This document shows positions 1 through 12,499 of a stretch of 64,000 nt of DNA, one piece after another. Below the pieces are notes generated by a model, which was not told the DNA's origin, made no database searches, and saw only the letters and a list, made by a program, of their open reading frames with translations. The stretch is from Sitta carolinensis (Eukaryota; Chordata; Aves; Passeriformes; Sittidae): positions 81,966,743-82,030,742 of the forward strand of contig CM063283.1 in NCBI GenBank assembly GCA_032173965.1. The letters run 5' to 3'. Made by a program: the position numbers and the translations under genes. Positions within the stretch are counted from its first letter, which is position 1, and every line of letters starts with the position of its first letter.

Positions 1-3000
1 GTTGACCTTTCAAAAAAAAGGTAGAAAGAATTCCCACTTTTGGGCACTAAGGGTCTTGAGAACCAAAGATTCTGTATCTATTTTAGATAGATCTTCTGCA
101 ATCCACAGGAAGAAAGAGAATGAAAATTCTTCTTCATGCTTTGCACCAAAAAAAGCCCAAGAAGTATCTGATTAGCTACAAACTTTGAGTGTTGCCCATA
201 GACGAGTAACTAGTAAGTTGGCACCAAAATGTAACACAACTTTCTTAAAATTTTTTCTTGTTTTCAATAAAATTATTCAGCAAATGTCATGACCTTTTAA
301 CCCTTTACACCTTTCAGGGGCATATGAATATGAAAAAAATAGGCACAGGAAAATTTTAGAAACTTATATTGTCCTGTTCAATAGACGTACAGAGCAATCT
401 TTCTTAGATTTTGTAAATATAGCTGGTTTTAGTCACAAATTTAAAACCTAATAGCCTTAACACATTGTACAAAAATATTTGCTCAGGTTCATTGTTCACA
501 AGTATTTTCCTTTCTCCCCTCCTTCCTCCTGCCCCATACTTTCTCTCCTTAACTAAACACATAGGAAATTAACGAAGTCTATGACCTAACAAGTGGCAAT
601 TCATAAATTCATTAGATTAAAAAAGACTAGTAACGTAGCAATTCCTTTAATAGGTTTCCTTCCAATCTCCAATTTACATTTCTGTCTGCCCGGGCAAAGA
701 TATTACTTCGTTAAGACTTTTTTTTTCTTCCTCTAAATTAGAGAAATGTTAATGACTTCTCTTATTTATTGCTTCCATATGCAAGTAGTTATCTTTCTTG
801 CAAATGGAAATGAGACCCAAAATTGCAACAAATGGGGCCAAGCCGCTGAGTGCATATGTTCCTTTTTGGAGAAAGTACATATGCCTGATCGAATTAACTT
901 TAACCTCTCTGTCCATTGAACAGACATCCTCTAATATGGGGGCTTTTAAAACTGTTCTCGTTAAATTTATTTTGAATCGCTGAGAACACTCTATCACGGT
1001 TTCAGCAAATAACCTCTGATAATATTAAACACCTGGTAAGCACAGTGCCCAAGGGACCCCGTGCTGCTGTGTTTGACCTGTGACCTCCGGCAGTGAAGTT
1101 CGGCCCTTGTGATCCACTTGGATTCAGACAAGAAAGCTATTCTGAAGGAAAACACCTGCTTGAGAGGGCTGACCCCAAGCCAGTGCACGGCTGAAAACAG
1201 TCAGCTGGGTAGAAAGAGACCAGAGCCCCATGCAGGTGTTTCCTACAGCACCACACACCTCAAAAACAAGGAAAAATAAAGGATAATGGGGGTAACAGTT
1301 AGGCGCTCTCTCACCTGTTTATTTGCATTAGAGTTGCTCGAGCTTCTCCCAGTGGATGTCAAACTAAGAACTTAGAGGCTCTCATTTATGAGGTTCCAGG
1401 GACTAAGGTTTGGCCAGAGAACCCTATCTTGGTGGACTTTCATGAGACTTACAGCTATGGCAAGAGACAAATCTTTTTTGAGGCCTCATCCTTTGTTTCC
1501 TACTCATAGCCTTTTCTGCAGTTTCCATGTTCAGAAAAAACCACAAAAAACTCCCCCCCCCAAAAAAAAAAAAAATCCAACCCAAAACGCAGTGGATGGC
1601 TTCTTCCTTGGGAGAGTTTTTTGGCTCTTGTTTTCCTGTTATTGAGATGCCCTTTTAAATAATCTACTTCTACTTTAGAAATGTATCTTCAATTAAACAT
1701 TAAAAGCACCAAAACCAGAACCTCTTGCTAGGAAAGAGGAAGATGAAAAACCTTCACTTGCTGAGTTAAGGTTTTTACAGCAATTCATTTTATGCAGTGT
1801 GATAATGACTCTTTTTAAGGAGAGTGGGCCCTACTTTCAGTCAGGCTTTTTTAGTCAAATGTCATATTACTTTTTTTTGTCAGCAGGTCTGCACAGTGAC
1901 AAGGCAATGACTGGAAAATATTTAATCTATTTATTTATTGAGTATCACAAAATAAGATGACAGGGATGGAAATATAACTCTTTTGAAATTCGTCTGTTAA
2001 TTTCTTCATACACTTTTCTCCAAGGTCAATGTTTGATGAGGGACTTGAATGTTTCTCAGTTGCACAGCCGAAGGCTGTCAACACACCACCATTCACCTGA
2101 TGAGAGCACCATCAGCTGGCATCAATAAAACCCTTCCATTCCCAACAGTCCCAGACGCTGGAACTGAGATATTAAACAGCCAGTTCTGGACCATTTAGAA
2201 AGAGCTGGGTGGCAGTAGTAGAGGGAAAGGAGAATTCTTCTGCAAGAAAAATTCAGGTATGACTTGACAGAATTTATTTCAGCTCGGCTCTTTATAGCCC
2301 TCAGATCTGAAATGCTTTCCATCACTCTGCCAAAGGCAGGGTTAGTATGCCTGTCCCAGATATGAAGGGTCAGTGCAGCATGCCTTGCTCAACTAGTCTC
2401 ATGAATATAACTGGATTAAAAAAATAAAATAGAAAAAAAAAAAAAAAAACTTATGAAAAGGAAGAAAGGAAGGAAGGAGAGAAAGGGAAAAAAAAAAAAA
2501 AAAAAGAAGGAATTATTGGCAAGCAGAGTGGTACTAGCAATTTGCCTTCATCTTTTGCCCAGCATCTTGAGTCTGATAAAGACCAACATCTGAAAACAAT
2601 CATTGAAACATATTAAGGTTTTTTTCCAAGTCATATCAAACTACAGTGTAATAATGAGACATTTACTCTGCAGAATTTTAGGGTTTAAACAATTTGCAAT
2701 CTACTTCCAAGATGACTGAAATGGAAGCAGGAAGAACACAAGTTCTTTAAGTAACTTCCTCACTGTTCCCTAGTCATACACTGGGAACACTTGACACCCA
2801 ATTGCATTCATCCTGCTGGAAGTAAATGCAAGTCATCACTTCGCATAAGGCTCTTGGTATGATTTCTGCCAGGGCTGATAACAATGTCCTATTGCTGATG
2901 AGCCTCTGTCAGTTTCATTTAGCAGTGAGAATGTCAAATTGTCAAGTGTTTTTAAGTGTAGAAGGTGAGAGACAACCAGTACCAATTTCACTTGGAGCCA

Positions 3001-6000
3001 GAGGGTTGAATCCCCCCCACATGTCCTCACTATACTGGGTAACTCAGTGTGATGGGAGGCTGTAGCCACTGGAAAAACAGTGAAGACATTTTTTAAGATT
3101 GTGCTCCTGGGAGTGTAAAAGGACAGTATCTTTGCTTATTGTTTAGAGAAACTCCAGTCTGTCTCTAACAACAGCATAAAAATTAAATTAAATCCAGACA
3201 TTAGACCTGAATATTCCTAGTCCATCTGTAAGTCCTCTGTTCTTCAGGGACTTCCTTCTGCCTGCCTATAGCACTCCTATTGCTTAAACTTCCTACTCTT
3301 CCCAAATAGTGGTGCACAGTCATTATTCCATACAGAAGAAAATCTGTCCTGTTAAGAATCACAATAGTTAATCAGGTTGCTTATGCTGTGCTCATACATT
3401 AAAGCACTGACAGTGCAAAACAGGTCCTAGCAGACAAATGCCTACTTAACACCACTGGATCCAGTAAGGCCCCCAGCCTGAATGGGCAGAGGTAGTTGAA
3501 TTTATCTCACCTGTATTCCACCAAGGTCCCCTGTACTTCTTGCCAACTGAGAAAGCAAGGCACCTCTGAAATTCCTGATGATTTAAACAGCCAGAAAAAC
3601 ACCTCAAACAGGGGGTTGCCTAGCAGAAACATTAAGAAGAATTTAGGCTTAGAATTTAGGACTGCTGAGAGTAATCTGCATCCTTTTCCATCTCTCAGGG
3701 AAGTTTATCAGGCTGAGCCTGGCAGGGAAGCCAGCCTACTACACACTACCTTCTTACTATCCTGCAGCCAAGGACATGTCACCTTTCTGGACTATTAGAT
3801 TGGTGGCTTTCACTAAAATATGAACAACAAATTCTTGAGAAAAATACCACCATACAGCTTTCCTCTTTATTAAACTTTGTCTTCTGGTTTAACCTCAAGT
3901 TAAATCACTTTTAACTTTCCCCACTGTCTGTTTTAATAGCTTCCTCTTCTGCTCTCCACCATCAACTGCCTATTCCAAACCCTCTACAGCATCTATTCCA
4001 AAGCCCACTACAGCACACAAGACACTTCACCTGATACAGTCCCAGGACTAACCCTTTATTTCCCATGTGCTGGGTTCCTGTTTATTTTCCTCACTCCTTC
4101 TTTTCTCGTGAATGTTATGCCATGGCATCGTCCACATGGCAATCTCAATTTCCAGCTGAGAATTAATCTTAGCAAGAGATTTTCAATAAAGTTTTATTCA
4201 CTCTTTTGCAGTCTGAAATAATTACTACTGTCTCCCAATTTCTAGGTGTTAATGACAATTTTGTGAGAGGGGGGAAGGCATAAATCATAAAGAGGCTGTG
4301 TTTTCTCTTTCCTTAACATCTGTGTCAAGTGCTCTGCCTAAAGTGTTCTATTGAATTCGGGAACAGTTATTTATTTAAAATTGATTTTTTTTTTTGTCTT
4401 GTTTTGCTCTCACGAGTAAAATAGAAAAGGAAAGCAGCTGTTTGAGATAAAATCATCCTGCACAACAGCCACCTGGTAATGAGACTATCCAAATTGTTAA
4501 CAGTAAGGATAAAAGTCAACAAAGACTTTTAGAAAATATGTCTTTCTTTTGGTCTTGGACATATGCTACCCTCTAATTAATGTAGTTTAAGCTTTTTTTT
4601 CCCCTCACTGCAAAGGTAAATTTTTCCAAAGGTGCTTAATGCAGCCATTAATGAAAGAACAGGTTTAAGACAGAGCTGAAGAGCAGTGAGTCATTTAGTT
4701 TGGTACAGCAAAGCTATACTTACTTTACTAAGGTTTTCTCTAAAGGGTTTAAAGGTACAGCATTTTCATGTCGTGCTACAACATCTGGATCAAGCTTGCA
4801 GCAGACAAAGCACAATTCAAAACTCTGCTCTTATAATACTCAAGAAAGCATAGATTTATGCAGGCAGGAAGAGATTCCATTAAGGATTATTTCCTTTATC
4901 ATGTCCTTTGAAATGTCATCTTGATTTTCTAACATTGGGGTTTTTTCTCTCCTCCACTTATAAGAAATCTGTACTTCTACAAATGGAGAACAAGTGGGAC
5001 ACAACCACAAAGATAGTGGAACAGTTTTAACTCCACTGTTAAAACATGTACAGAAAGAACAAAAAAAGAAAAAATCATTGATAGACCTTGAAAAGAAAAG
5101 CAGTACCTCTCCAGTTGCTCTCTAATCAGTCCCAGGTACAGATTTATTATGGGCTAAGAAGGAAAGCAGAATTGCTTTTACTACTGCCTGCCAAATGCAT
5201 AATTGTTGCTGTTTAGGAAAGAATGTTCTCCTTTTTCCCAGCTTGTTGGAGTGGTAAATTTCCCTTTCCTTAGTTTTGTGGAAAAACACATTCTCTCTGG
5301 AAAGTAAACCTGATACTATACATACTTTGATTTTTATGCCCTTTCTATTAAACAAGTTTAGCTGAGTAATATGTGATCTCCTTTGGTACTACACGTGTAT
5401 AATCAAATCAAAGACCTGACACAGTTCTCCACATGACATGCAGTATTTTAAATACTGTCTTATTCAGACAACTAGTGATGAATTTACAAAAGCTCTCACT
5501 TGCCGTTCTGGAAAGGTTCACTCGAAAAACTCTGAAAAGGCAAAAAGAAAAAGAAGGTGCATAAATTATTGTAGCCCTGGGGCAGTGTGTGAGTTTTACA
5601 GGGCTATTTATTTTGCTTTTCAATAAAAATGTGTAAGAGACCCACTGGACCTATTACTTGCCTACTGGACCCATTACCTCTATTGAACAAGGGTAGCATA
5701 GCTTAAAGAGAGGGGTGATTGGCAGCCAAGCTTCCTCCAGTCCATCCAGGGCTGCACCAGGGCTGCAGCCTGCTGCAGATGATGCTAGCCTGCTTTCCAC
5801 CTTCCCAACAGTGAGCAAATGCAGACAGACAGAAGCTGCAGGAAGCCCTGGTGTCCGAGTGGCAGCAGAAAAGTCCATTATGGCCTGGAAGAAAAGCAGG
5901 TGTGAGCTCTTTGTTGTTCAGTCAAGCATCTTCACAAATTGAAGCTGTTTAACAGGATAGGTCTGGCCTGGCAGTGTTGCAGCTGGGACAAGATGTCCTC

Positions 6001-6180
6001 AATTAAGAAGGGATTAATGGTAATCTGTCCTTCCTGAGGTCTTGATCTAGTGAGGTGCTGAGCACCAGGACCCCAGCCTGGCGGAGCACAAAGTATAGGC
6101 TTGCCTACTTAGAATTAGGCGCATACAATAGTGCTCTTCAGCTAAGTCCTTCCATGTCTTCCAAACTCTGATTACATTCT
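1..6180. other. Unique AT-rich non-coding DNA, no gene seen
   Basis: No exon, RNA gene or interspersed repeat could be recognised here. All open frames are under about 100 codons and show no familiar domain or codon periodicity I can defend. The stretch holds short homopolymers (C9 then A14 at 1553-1575), an A-rich patch at 2416-2512, a 15-base hairpin at 2064-2078 (ACAGCC, GAA loop, GGCTGT) and two small local duplications near 5642-5680 and 5750-5775. Several AATAAA hexamers occur without other support. Confidence 0.6.
2416..2512. repeat. A-rich / polypurine low-complexity patch
   Basis: Two pure A runs, 17 bases at 2433-2449 and 18 bases at 2488-2505, flank a GGAA-type purine segment. It is simple sequence and carries no feature of a gene or of a defined transposon end. 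Confidence 0.85.
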
Positions 6181-6897
6181 TGTCACAGTGTTCTTGGGTT
6201 GCAGTTCAAGATGTGGCCAGAAGCATGTATTCTATCACCATCTGTTGAAACTGAGGTCGGGGGTGGGAGTGTGGTGGTCCTCTGTTAATGGGGCAGCTGT
6301 TAAAAACCAGCTGGGACAGTTTTCTTTATCTCTTCCACAACCCATCCTCTCTCCAGGGAGATATCATCTGCTAATGGTCCATTGAGTCTCACTGCATGAC
6401 TGATAAAATTACATCATCACTTTTGGGAGATGCTCCACCCAGGGAGAGGAGGCAAGCATTCCTACCTGGATAAAAATCTGAGATTTGGAACACCAAATGT
6501 AGCATTTCTCTACTGGATTCCTAGAGGAAGACCAGGCTCATCTATACCACCACTAAATCTTCAGAGGAATTCTACACATTTCTACAGGATCATCACTTCA
6601 ACAGAACCACATCTGCCACTCCAGGAATGCAGCCACCATTTGATCAGACTGCTTCCAACACCCTGACACACAGGGTGTCAGGTTGTATTCTGACTCTGTC
6701 AGTGGGGTTTGGTTTTGTATTACTGCATTTTTATTTTAATTCTCCTAATAAAGAACTGCTATTCCTATTCCCATATCATTGCCTGAGAGCCCCTTAATTT
6801 CAAATTTATAATAATTTGGATGGTGGGGGTTTACCTTCTCCATTCCAAGGGAGGCTCCTGCCTTCCTGAGCAGACACCTGTCATTTAAACTGAGACA
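6181..6897 (+). mobile_element. Solo LTR of an ERVL-type avian endogenous retrovirus
   Basis: About 717 bases that begin TGTCACAG and end GAGACA, the TG...CA termini expected of an LTR. The body matches, from memory, a long terminal repeat that is very common in songbird genomes and usually classed with ERVL. Within it are a TATA-like GATAAAAAT near 6468, a hairpin at 6658-6678 (ACACCCTG, 5-base loop, CAGGGTGT) and a polyadenylation signal AATAAA at 6747-6752 followed by the conserved 3' part, so transcription would run on the plus strand. There is no adjoining gag, pol or env and no second LTR, so this is a solo LTR left by recombination between two copies. I could not find a matching 5-base target duplication (attct before, aaagg after), so one edge may be slightly off or mutated. 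Open frames inside it are not real genes. Confidence 0.85.
6747..6752 (+). promoter_or_regulatory. LTR polyadenylation signal AATAAA
   Basis: The hexamer sits about 70 bases after the 6658-6678 hairpin and some 145 bases before the LTR end. That is the layout expected for the R region of a retroviral LTR. It is the only such hexamer in the element on this strand that lies in the expected place. Confidence 0.6.
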
Positions 6898-9139
6898 AAA
6901 GGTTAAATGCATTTTGCACAAATATTCATGCAACTGCTAAATAATTAAAATCCATAAACTCAAAATTTAGAAAAACCTATTTAATACTGGAAATTAGAAA
7001 TTAAGTATTTCTTATTAGGTAAAGTCTCACATCACTGATGTCCTCTTTGTGTTGGTATGAATCAATACAGAGACAACACCATACTTTAAGTGTATTCTTA
7101 CCAAGTCTGGTATGTGGCAGGAATGTAAAAGTACACAGCAGTTTCCCAAGGAAGGTCTGCAGAATTACAGCATTCTTAGAAGAAACAGAATAAAAGAGAA
7201 CTTACAACATCACTAGAAAAATTCCTACAAAATTTATTTCAGTAAAAATAGCTTTCACACTCCATGAATTTAGAAGGTTCAGGTGTGTTTCTCATGGGGA
7301 AAAAAAAAGGGGAAATAATTTTTAATAACATAAATTCTTAGAACAAAATGAATAAATAGAAGTAAATTTGTTAGGTTTTGGGTTTTTTCAATTTGTTCAG
7401 TTAGTTTGTCTAGGGTTCTTTTAAACTTATTCATTTTTAACTTATGTCTAGCCCATCAAGAATGAATTTTACTTACACATAATACCAAAATCTACCACAG
7501 CAGCCATAAAAGACAGTATTTTGTAATTTAACACCCACACTTATTAATTTTTGTGTGCTCAGGCTTTAAAAATGATTTCAAGAAAAATAAGTGTTCTTAC
7601 TTGCATTCTATAGTTGTGAAAACTGATGAGAAATGGCTTACTTGTTCAAGGAGATATTGCCAGTAACTGGAATGGAAGTGTTAAAGAGCTCTGTTCCTTC
7701 AGCACATGGAGATTGCAGTTCCATTGCTATTGCAAACAGCTTCAACAGATTTGCTTCAGTTTGCAGTACTGAAATCTTCCCAAAATCCCTCCAGAACCCC
7801 TTGTTCACTTGTCTAGAGCCCACCAAGAAACTCTTGGTAGTTTTGGATGAAGATACCTCTTATTTTGATCTGCAGAGTTGTGTCAAGGCTGACATATCAG
7901 CCACCCCCCCCCCCCCCCCCCGCTAGCTGTACTTTCCTCAACCTGTGCTACATCAAATAAGAACCTTACAGTGCCAGGCTTGAAACCTCCCTAATCCCCA
8001 TTACTGCTAACTTTGGTCCCAGTGTACCAAAAAACAGTTTGGAAGTAGTGAAGGTGCACCCAACACTTCTCTGAAGGGAGAGTACTTTCATAAACATCTA
8101 TTTGGCACCTTCCCCAAAAGGAGTTCTGCTTAATGCTTTCAAAACATAAAATCAATGGTCTCGAGCTTCCAGAAATGGAGTATGGAGTTGCTAGGCTTTC
8201 TTTAGTGGCAGCCAAGGCCACAGGAAACAGATGCTCTTCAATTCCCATCTGACCACATGTTCATGTAGCAAACTTTCTCTACTGTTTTAATTGAGCCTCT
8301 AATCCTTCTTTTAAAAACATTTAATAGTAATAATAATAAATGGGTTATCTTATAGGTCCTTCTCCTAGCTACTAGGAGTTTGTATATAACATAGAGGTAC
8401 TTGTTGGTATAGAAACAAACCAGAGGAAAGGACACTGGTGGTTTCTGCTATTTGAATACTGGTTTATATACATGTTGGAACTATTTTTATAATTTCACAC
8501 AGGAAAAAGAAATTTAGATTAGAAATTTTCTCATTTAGAATTTTCTAAATTATTTTCGGAAAATCTGTGAACAACAACTAGAAATCTGAAATGCGCTTAG
8601 ATATTTGTTCTCTATTTGTTTTGTTTTTATTGCATAAAGTAATCAAAGGAGAGCAATTTCTATTTAAGTGCTAAGTAGGCTGCCAATGATGATTTGTACT
8701 TTAATCTTTTTAATTTTCAGTGGTTTTTGTCTCTATTAAAAAAAATTATAAAGATTGGATGTAACATGAGCATGAAGCAGAGGATAAACTGGAATGAAAT
8801 TCAGCCTCTGGGCTGGACTCTAAAGCTGTAAAACAATCCTTCCCAGCCACTGTCTTGGCCCATAAATTGGGAATGAAGCCACTGAACCTTCTATTCCTTT
8901 TTAAGGGCAGTGAGAATCACTCACATGTAGCTGCCAAACCAGAGCATTTTTTTAAAAAAGCTGGCTCGGCCTGAACTAAATTAAAGAGGTTTTGTTTCTT
9001 CTTGAAGAAATGAGGAATAAAAAGGGAAAATATGTTTGGGTCAATTGGGAACAGAACACTTCATTTAGAGGCACTGCATATAAAAGCAAATGAAGCAAAG
9101 AGACGGGTCCCAGAAGGAGAGAGATGGTTCACCCCTTTT
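6898..9139. other. Unique AT-rich non-coding DNA with a C18 run
   Basis: No gene or recognisable interspersed repeat. The only clear structure is a run of 18 C at 7904-7921. Open frames on both strands around 7633-7926 and 7991-8248 are short and unfamiliar; the first owes its proline-rich end to the C run. Confidence 0.6.
7904..7921. repeat. Homopolymer C18
   Basis: Eighteen consecutive C on the plus strand, unusual in an otherwise AT-rich setting and prone to length variation and sequencing error. Confidence 0.95.
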
Positions 9140-9205
9140 ATCCAAGAGCCCAGCAGTTAAAGCACCTATAAGACACAAGAGACCTGCATTCCATACCACT
9201 TGTGA
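9140..9205 (+). repeat. Possible relic of an ancient tRNA-derived SINE
   Basis: The order GCAGTTAAAGCACC (A-box-like) followed about 30 bases later by CCTGCATTCCATACC (a decayed B-box-like segment) resembles the head of old tRNA-derived repeats scattered through amniote genomes. The match is by eye and weak; chance cannot be excluded. Confidence 0.25.
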
Positions 9206-9337
9206 GAATTTCATATATGGCCTAACTCCCAGTCTACAGCTACTTCTACCATCTGTTAATCTCATTTTCCAAAATGAAGGATATTTCATCGAACTGCACA
9301 TGGGGGACATGGGGGGAAGAAAGGACTCAGTGAATCT

Positions 9338-9960
9338 GATCATCACACAACCACATAGATGGAAAAGGACCTCAAGAGCTCTCTAGGCCCGCCTTCTACT
9401 CAGAGGAGGTCTATTCAAATTAGTTTGTGCAGGACAATGTCCAGTTTGAACAACTCTAAGAACAGAGATCCCAGAGATTCACTGGATAAACTCATCCTGC
9501 ATTTCACCAATCTCATGTTCAATCAAAAACCAATGTCTTACATCAAGAATTTTTGTATTTTCATGTGTTTCAAACAGTGTCAGTTGCCTCTTGTCCTGTC
9601 CCTGCACATCTCTGTAAAGAGTTTGGCTTTTCTTCTCTCTCACTGAGTAGCTATAGACAGAAAATAGATCCCTCTGAAAACTTCTCCAGCAGACCCAACT
9701 GCCCCAGCCTCTCCTCATACGGCATGGAGTTTGCTACGTGGACTGGGAAACCCCAAACTAGGCACCATATTTCACACATGCCAGATAGAGGGAAAAGATA
9801 ATTTCCTCCACCTTTGACTAGGTAAGGAAAGAGCCAATACAGCCCAGGATGCCCCTGGCCTCCATTGATACAAGAGTGCATTTCTGGCACATGCTTGATT
9901 TATCCTCCAAGACCTCATAGATCCTTTTCTCTAGAGCTGACAACACGGGTGGTAATTACT
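9338..9960 (-). mobile_element. CR1 LINE fragment, old subfamily, 5'-truncated
   Basis: Read on the plus strand, the segment follows the reverse complement of an older CR1 subfamily. It starts with a GGAAAAGGACCTCAAGAG-type 3' end, then GCCTCTTGTCCTGTCCCTGCAC, CAGCCTCTCCTCATACGGCATG, and finally the CCAAGACCTCATAGATCCTTTTCTCTAGAG portion that encodes the last part of ORF2 and the 3' UTR. The 3' end of the element is at the left. It lacks the octamer tail and is heavily diverged with small deletions, so it is older than its neighbours at 10076 and 13179. No intact reading frame remains. It lies head-to-head with the next CR1, the truncated 5' ends facing each other about 115 bases apart. Confidence 0.8.
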
Positions 9961-10075
9961 GAAAGTCCAGGTGTCCAAAAATGGTAGACAAACAGCTACT
10001 ATATGTGCAGTAATTCTGTGGAGATGTGGTCATTCAAACTGCAAGTCAATCCCACAGTCTCACACAACGAGGTTG

Positions 10076-11161
10076 TGAAGCCTTTGACAAAGGTCCGCAC
10101 AACATCTTTCTCTCTAAACCGGAGACAGATGGATTTGATAGGTGGACTGTTTGATGAGGAAAAGGAATTGGCTGGACAGCTGCATCCAGAGGGTAGTGGT
10201 TAATGGTTCACAGTCCCAATGGACATTAGTGACAAGTGGTGTTCCTCAGGGGCCTGTACTAGGATCAGTGTTATTTAATATCTTCATCAGTGACACAAAG
10301 GGATCAAGTGCACCCTCAGCAAATTTGAGGATGACACCAAGCTGAGTGGTGTGGTTGCCACACCTGTAGGATGGGATGGCATCCAGAGGGACCTGAACAA
10401 GCTCAAGAAGGGGACCCATGGGAATCTCATTAACAAGAGGTTAAGGTGCAAGGTCCTCCACTAGGGTCAAGGTAACCACCAATAACAATACAGACAGGGG
10501 GATGAACAGATCAAGAGCAGCCTGTCTGAGAAGGACTTGGGAGTATTGGTGGATGAGAGGCTGACCCAGCAATGTGCACTTGCAGCCCAGAAAGCCAACT
10601 GTGTCCTAGGCTGCATCCAAACCAGCATGGCCAACAGGACAAAGGAGGGGATTCTGCCCCTCTACTCTGCTCTCATGAGACCCCAGTTGGAGCGCTGAAT
10701 CCAACTCTGGGGTTCTCAGCACAAGTAGGACATAGACCTGTTGAAAAGGAAAGGCAGAGAGAATTAGGATTCTTCAGCCTGGAAAAAAGAAGGCTTTGGG
10801 GTGTTCTAATACTGGTCTTCCAGTACACGAAAGGAGACTAAAAGTCAGAGAGGGACATTTTACAAGAGCATGTAGTGACAGGACCAGGGAGATTGGATTC
10901 AAACAGAAAGGGAGTAGGTATAGACTAGATATTAGAAAAAAAAACAAAACACCTTTACTGTGAGGAAGGTGAAGTGCTGAAAGAGGTAGCCCATAGAAGC
11001 TGTGGATGCCTCATCCCTGGAAGTGTTCAAGGCCAGGCTGGATGCAGCTCTGAGCAACCGGGTGTAGTGAAAGTGAAAGGTGTCACTGCCTATGGCAGGG
11101 AGGTTCAAACTAGATGATCTTTAAGGAGCCTTTCAACCTGAACTGTTCTATGATTCTATGT
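10076..11161 (+). mobile_element. CR1 LINE fragment with C-terminal RT region and 3' end
   Basis: Begins inside the reverse transcriptase of CR1 ORF2 (GCCTTTGACAAAGGTCCGCA corresponds to the AFDTVPH-type motif) and runs to a short tail of GTTCTATGATTCTATG at 11146-11161. The Ser-Gly-Val-Pro-Gln-Gly box is readable at 10235-10252. The catalytic F-A-D-D box is present at 10324-10335 as Phe-Glu-Asp-Asp, in a different frame from the preceding box, so a small deletion has shifted the frame between them. Further frames at 10572-10841 contain the pieces that follow (Ala-Ala-Gln-Lys-Ala-Asn-type, [12 protein letters not shown]). The element is 5'-truncated as most CR1 copies are, and cannot encode a working protein. 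Confidence 0.92.
10142..10345 (+). pseudogene. Broken CR1 ORF2 reverse-transcriptase segment
   Basis: The 67-codon open frame contains the RT box SGVPQG followed by VLGSVLFN, typical of the palm domain of non-LTR reverse transcriptases. The frame then diverges from the family because of a frameshift before the FxDD box, where Ala is also replaced by Glu. In a live element this protein would copy the LINE RNA at a nicked target site; here only a remnant is left. The N-terminal endonuclease domain is absent because of 5' truncation. Confidence 0.85.
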
Positions 11162-12499
11162 TATGGTGAAAAGCTTGGAATTCTTTAGTGGCCATCACCT
11201 TATTGTCCTCTGCTATGTGTTACTGATTAACATAATAATTGAATTACAACAGGAAGAACTGCCTTATAAAGAGTAGAAAAGGTTTTTAAGATTGCTGATT
11301 AGGCAGTGGTGGAATATGGGGGGTTAGAAGGGAGTGGTGCAATATTTGGGATTAGTTAAAATTAACCAAACATTAGTACCTCTAAAATTAAAGAGAAGAG
11401 CTATAATCCTTAAGAACATATCATGAACTGGTGTTACAGAGGGAGACAAAGGCCAAGGAGATTGTGTGGCACCCAATGACACGCATTCAGAGAGCTCACC
11501 CCAAGGGAGCGACTGACACCAGTACAAATTGCTTCACCATTTCAGCTCAGTTACAAATGCAGCCATGCAAAGATGGTTGGAACCCTATCTTTCACTCTCT
11601 CTCTTATCCATACATGCACATTCCCCACAGACACACACAGACATCTGATGTGTACTGTACATTTCCATAATGTGCTTAAGGATATGAGGAATTATTTAAA
11701 AAGGCTAATTACTACCACTGCCTCTTTTACATTGTCCTACAGATTGCAGAGACTCCTTGAAAGCTCACTTACCCTTTCATATCTTGCCTTCTGATAAAAC
11801 ACAGAATTGTGGCTTACAGACTTGAGTTATGGGTTTGTCCTCATTTAAAAAGACAGTGCAAAATCATTCCATGATTTTGTTGGGAAGAAAGAAAAGCAAT
11901 GCAGCAGTATCCCTCTATTATATTATGTATTTCCATAAAGATCATATGAATATAACAGATATTTTGGGTGATCATAGCCTAGAAATCTTCCCTTTAAGCA
12001 GAATATGGATCATATAAAGAAACACAGCACATCTTAGGGACATTGAAAAAACTATTTTTTTCAAACTGTAATTTGTTAAAATACTTTTACATTCAGAATA
12101 AAAGTCAAAGCATTAGAACAATGGAATCGTGAAAGACTACAACTTCAATTTCCTCAAATGTGAGAATTTTCACTTCAGTTGGATTTATGAATAATGTGCA
12201 TATAAGCAATTTATGGATGTTTGTGTATGGGTGTCTTATAATAAATAAATGTAAAATATAGTTATGTATATATATCATAATCTAACATTAATTATATTAT
12301 TCTACTTTAGACAAGTATTGAAATACCTCAAGAAACAGGATCCAAAGCATGTGGTTCTGGTATTCATAAAATTCAGAGCACTAAAAATATATCTGCCTTC
12401 TGTGGACTCTTAGCAGCATCATTAACATCAATAAACCTACACCTCAGATAGGTTATCAGTGCAGAAGTGTAGTTTGGGAGAAAGGTGTACACACCGTTT
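11162..12499. other. Unique AT-rich non-coding DNA
   Basis: No gene or repeat family recognised. Contains a short CA-rich patch at 11618-11645 and TA-rich sequence near 12258-12300. Small overlapping open frames at 11324-11794 are unfamiliar. Confidence 0.6.

Noticed and set aside
6430..6666. 78-codon frame inside the LTR
   Set aside because: It lies wholly within a non-coding LTR, and retroviral LTRs of this class carry no gene there.
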